Assembly (NCBI RefSeq): GCF_030463565.1 | Contig: NC_134646.1 | Location: 43,643,240 to 43,707,239 of the forward strand | DNA from: Pelecanus crispus | Taxonomy: Eukaryota; Chordata; Aves; Pelecaniformes; Pelecanidae | Direction: 5' to 3' | DNA length: 64,000 bases | The notes under the pieces: generated by a model | What the model was told of the DNA's origin: nothing | The model's database searches: none | The model's input: the letters and a program-made list of their open reading frames with translations, nothing else | Program-made: the position numbers and the translations under genes | In this document: positions 60,201-64,000 of the stretch, one piece after another | Numbering within the stretch: position 1 is the stretch's first letter | How the letters are laid out: each line of letters opens with the position of its first letter

Positions 60201-63200
60201 CTTAGAATAGGCAGCGCATAGGCATTGAGGATACCTAAAAACAGAATTATTAATGATCCACTACATAGAGCCTAGGGTCAACATGCATTTACTTTCATAA
60301 CACAGAAAAAAAAACCTCATTGGTGCCATCAAACTCACATACTCTGTATTTCCTGCCATTGGTACAAGTACAGTTCTCTTGAGAACCAAGTAGAAGCTGT
60401 TGATTTCTTTTATGAAATACAGCATAGACAGTTTAGGTGAGTTTGACAGCAGTAATGAGGTTGCAGTGTTTTTATAGCAAAGATGCACTGTTGTAATCCT
60501 TCAGTGTCTTGTTGCTCTTATTTTATCTGACAGAACATCAGTCTGTCTTCAGTGATATGGCTCCAGAACTGCACATAAATATCAACTGAACTAGGAAGTT
60601 GTGTACAAGCTATGGAGCTTTTTTTGCTTAGGTCTTTTACATCGTCGTTGTATTCATTTCAGAGGCTGCTAATATCAAAATGTTTACAAGAAATCTGGAA
60701 AAAAGCTTTATGTTCTTTAAATTTTAGTGTAAACTCTGCTTTTCTGAATCTTAACTCTTGCAGAATCGTTAAATGAGAAGGCAAATCTTAATCAGAGCAG
60801 AATGAGTCATGAGAAACACTGCTGACATAATAGTAGATGATAATAAAACCAAGTCTATTTTAAAGTAATCTCTTCAGTATCAATTAATTTGTAATTTTTG
60901 TTTTATATCCCTTTTTGGAACCTGTAATTGTGTTATGTTAATAGCCTGCAGATACAACCATTGCTGAATCACAGCAAATATGCTTCATGCCAACTTCTCA
61001 GTCTCTTGCAAAGCTCCTTGGCGGCAAATTTAATACACTTTCATGGTCCACCCTCGAATTTTTTTTATTTAATAATTATTAATAATTCTCCATCTGGCAA
61101 CGGCACACAAATCTGTGAATATACGTAAAGAAAATATATTATTTACTAACACAAAATTATTTTTCCAGAGTTCCCACTAAAAATAAATTTCCCCCTTAGT
61201 CTCCATGTCACTGTAGATCTTCAAGAGAGGAAAAATATGGCAGCTGTACCACAAAAACGATTCATTTTGGAAGTCAATACAATTTTGCACCGTGACCTTT
61301 CTGTAATGACGCTGACTTGGCTGAAGAGGTCACTCGCACACAGCACGGGCAGGGCTGTCTCAGGCTGGATTTCTTCTGAGGGTCGAGCGGCACAAGGGGG
61401 ACGTATAGAGTCCTTTAGCTACTCATCGCTGTTGGGGACCCCGTAGAACAAAAGCCAAAACTCATTCGGTGGTTAAGAGACTGTGCTAACCGTGTGAGGA
61501 CACAGCAAAATACTTGCGTGCTGTTTGGGTGAGACTCCAAAGTCCTGTCTCTGAATCTTGGGGGAAGGAGGGGGTTCTTTCCTTTAGAAGATAAGAAAGC
61601 ATGCAGAAAACTTTTGTAGTGGATTCTAGACTATAATAACATTACTAGGAACTTCTAAACAGTTAAATAACATCACCTATGCACATCACTTCCCCTCTTC
61701 TTGGAACTGAAAGTGAGTATGGTATATCCTGAATATCCAGTAAATAGCTAATATGCTGCAGTGGAAAAAGACAAGCCTATTTAAAACCACTGATGTATTG
61801 CAGAGCAAGTGAAGGATGCTTGCTGTTGGTGCCACTTTCAGGAACATCTCATAAATTTGCGTTTTATATTAAATTGCGTTTTATATTATTGTGTTTTATA
61901 TTATTGCGTTAAAAAAAAAAGGCAAACCACCAGTAATACAATACTAGTTGACCATTCTCTTTTACTTTGGTAATCTAGTTTTCCAAAGCACTGTACTTAG
62001 ACAACTGTTTCATTAGACTGAATTTCTGATTTGTAATATCTTTGGAGCATACTCATATGCATTGGAAAGGTTTAAATACCTACTGTTTTCCGAAGAAACT
62101 GGCCAGAGGAAAAAAGGTGTAGAAGATATTAAATGTTTTGTGAAAACTGCTGAATAGGTAGAAGACAGAATTGGATATTAATGTTATTGCCAAAAGAAGG
62201 GCTATAGAACAAATTGAACAGATACCTGGTCTGTGAGGTGTAAGAACCAGCCACTTAGCACATACAAAACTTGCTGAACAGGAGATGCAGATAGGGGCAT
62301 GAGCCGGGATTACCACGGTCTATACATTTGCACATAGAAATAAAATCTGCAGAAACAGGGCTTCAGTTGTTCTGGTTTTTCCCAGAAAAGCCAGTTTAAA
62401 TAACATAGCCACTGCAAATAATGTTTTTGGAACTCTGTGTGCTAAGTGTGATAAAAGTAGAGAGCAATTGGGATTCTCATTTTTTGTCTCAGCTGGAAAG
62501 AAAATAACCAGAAGCCATAGTTCCTAAAGTCATGATGAAATAACAATAGTTTAATGGCGACAAGAAAAGCACTGAATAAACTGTTATTTTTCCCAGCACC
62601 CAAAAAGTTGTCCAGCCTAGTAATAGGCACAGCTGATATTTCAGCAGAATCAAGTACTGGTGGCCATGAGTTTATCCAAGTGATCAACAGCAGAGCAGGC
62701 GACCTCCAAAATAAACTACTTGGGTATTTCTGACTGTTTAGCATGTTACTGTTTTGTTATGCATCTCATTTTATTCTAGATCCAAATAATCTTTATAACT
62801 GGCTTTCTTCTCTTTTATTAGCTTTTTTGGAGTTAAACTTTCCAAAGTCCTCAACTTACCCAAATTGGAGCTAGAATCCTGCCTTAACCTGCTACCTTTC
62901 TTATAAAGCTAAGGATAATAAGGTTGCAGAATCTTATTATAAGCAATGAAACCATCAAATATAGTGTAAGGACAAGGTGTATATTTGAAGGTTATGTGAC
63001 TAAGAAGGCCTGTTAAAATTTAAGTTCCTTGGATGTTCATAGCTGTATCATACAGAAAGTAAAAACTGTAAGTGTTATGGTTTGAGTGACAAAACTTTAC
63101 CAAAGTAGCTTTGTTCTACAAGAGTAAAATAGGTAAACTTTGACAGAAGGACTTATATCTAGAATCTTAGGGTTGAATCCCAAAAGAAAACAATCAGTTA

Positions 63201-64000
63201 AATTTCAAGAACCACTACATTTCCTCAAAATTCAATGCCTAACTTACTAGTTCTACTAGCAGAAAATTAGGTATCCAACAACAAAAATTTTGTCACTGGT
63301 CAGAACAACCTGAATTTTGACCTAAGACCTAGCAAAGTGCTGGGTAGTTCAAGAAGTTCCAGGATGTGTCTTCTAAAGAAGGTCTAAAGCATATGAAGTA
63401 GAAATTTTCTATATAACTCTCAAAAGCACTGTATCAGTCAGTAGCTCTCCTTCAAAGTGCATCAGCAGTGTAGTACTTAAAATACCCAAGTTAGCATTGA
63501 GCTAGTGAAAGCAAATCCGTGCTGGGAGTGACTTAGAACTCTTCAGTATTTGCCTCACTACCTGAATATTTAGTTACTTACGATGTCTGCCCTGAGCTGT
63601 AAGCTTTGATTAAAGTATTTACAGATATACACCCATATTCTGTAGCACAACAGGTATTGAAATGTTTTGTGCAAAGTATATTCTCTTCCTTCTTCAGCAG
63701 CAAAAAAAAAAAAAAAAAAGCACCACATACTACATGGCAAGAACAGGGCTTCTTTGCTTCAAGGAATCTATTTGCTCTCATTATAACCTTTTTCTTCTCA
63801 TAAGTGTTGTTTATCTAAATTTCACTGTGACAAGTACCCAAAATCCCCACCTAGAAACATTACTTGCACGTAATCCAGAACTGTTCGTAGAAAATATAGA
63901 AACAATTGCAAAGTATGATACTTAAATTTATAATAAAACCCAAACTACCTTGATTTCTACAACTTCACAAAACTTAGCCAGATTTACAGCCTTTAAAAGC
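57292..64000 (+). other. PALLD intron, to the end of the window
   Basis: AT-rich, no exon recognised: I looked for the rest of Ig domain 1 (WF...GRYTC pattern) and did not see it. T16 at 59139, A-runs near 61909 and 63701, a short CA run near 58060 and a small minisatellite at 61857 are the only structures noticed. Confidence 0.6.
61857..61910 (+). repeat. Short tandem repeat, about 16-bp unit
   Basis: Three and a half copies of a TGCGTTTTATATTAT-like unit (one copy has TGTG, one has two extra bases), followed by an A10 run. Confidence 0.75.

Overview
This is vertebrate nuclear DNA from a bird. The evidence is CR1 LINE copies with the ATTCTRTG-type 3' terminus, two solo LTRs of a family common in neoavian genomes, AT-rich introns, and the gene order DDX60 / PALLD (the human 4q32 neighbourhood). 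All family and orthologue identifications are recalled and compared by eye; nothing was searched.

Layout. (1) 347-14573, minus strand: the 5' half of DDX60, an interferon-inducible SKI2-like DExD/H-box RNA helicase. Twelve coding exons with compatible splice phases give 687 intact codons; the helicase core lies beyond the left edge. A CpG-rich promoter at about 16.34-16.60 kb carries a perfect ISRE core (GAAANNGAAA, minus strand) and a second IRF-type element. (2) 18-21 kb: a long CR1 element (minus strand) with endonuclease and reverse transcriptase remnants. Its 3' end is almost identical to an inverted CR1 copy at 3.9-4.7 kb inside a DDX60 intron. (3) 25.0-42.4 kb, minus strand: a second, broken DDX60-family copy. 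Nine exon remnants start at the exon that would follow the last window exon of the intact gene and run towards the C-terminus. They carry four in-frame stops, several frameshifts and a damaged helicase motif VI. It sits between DDX60 and PALLD, the place occupied by DDX60L in human. (4) 48.4-49.0 kb: a second CpG island, probably the PALLD promoter and first non-coding exon. (5) 56245-57291, plus strand: the first coding exon of palladin (PALLD), ending in its first Ig domain; the rest of the window is its intron.

DDX60 and the pseudogene are read leftward and PALLD rightward, so the innate-immunity locus and the actin-scaffold gene are head to head. Solo LTRs, CR1 fragments and unassigned repeat-like blocks fill introns and the intergenic space. 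No tRNA, rRNA or CRISPR feature was recognised.
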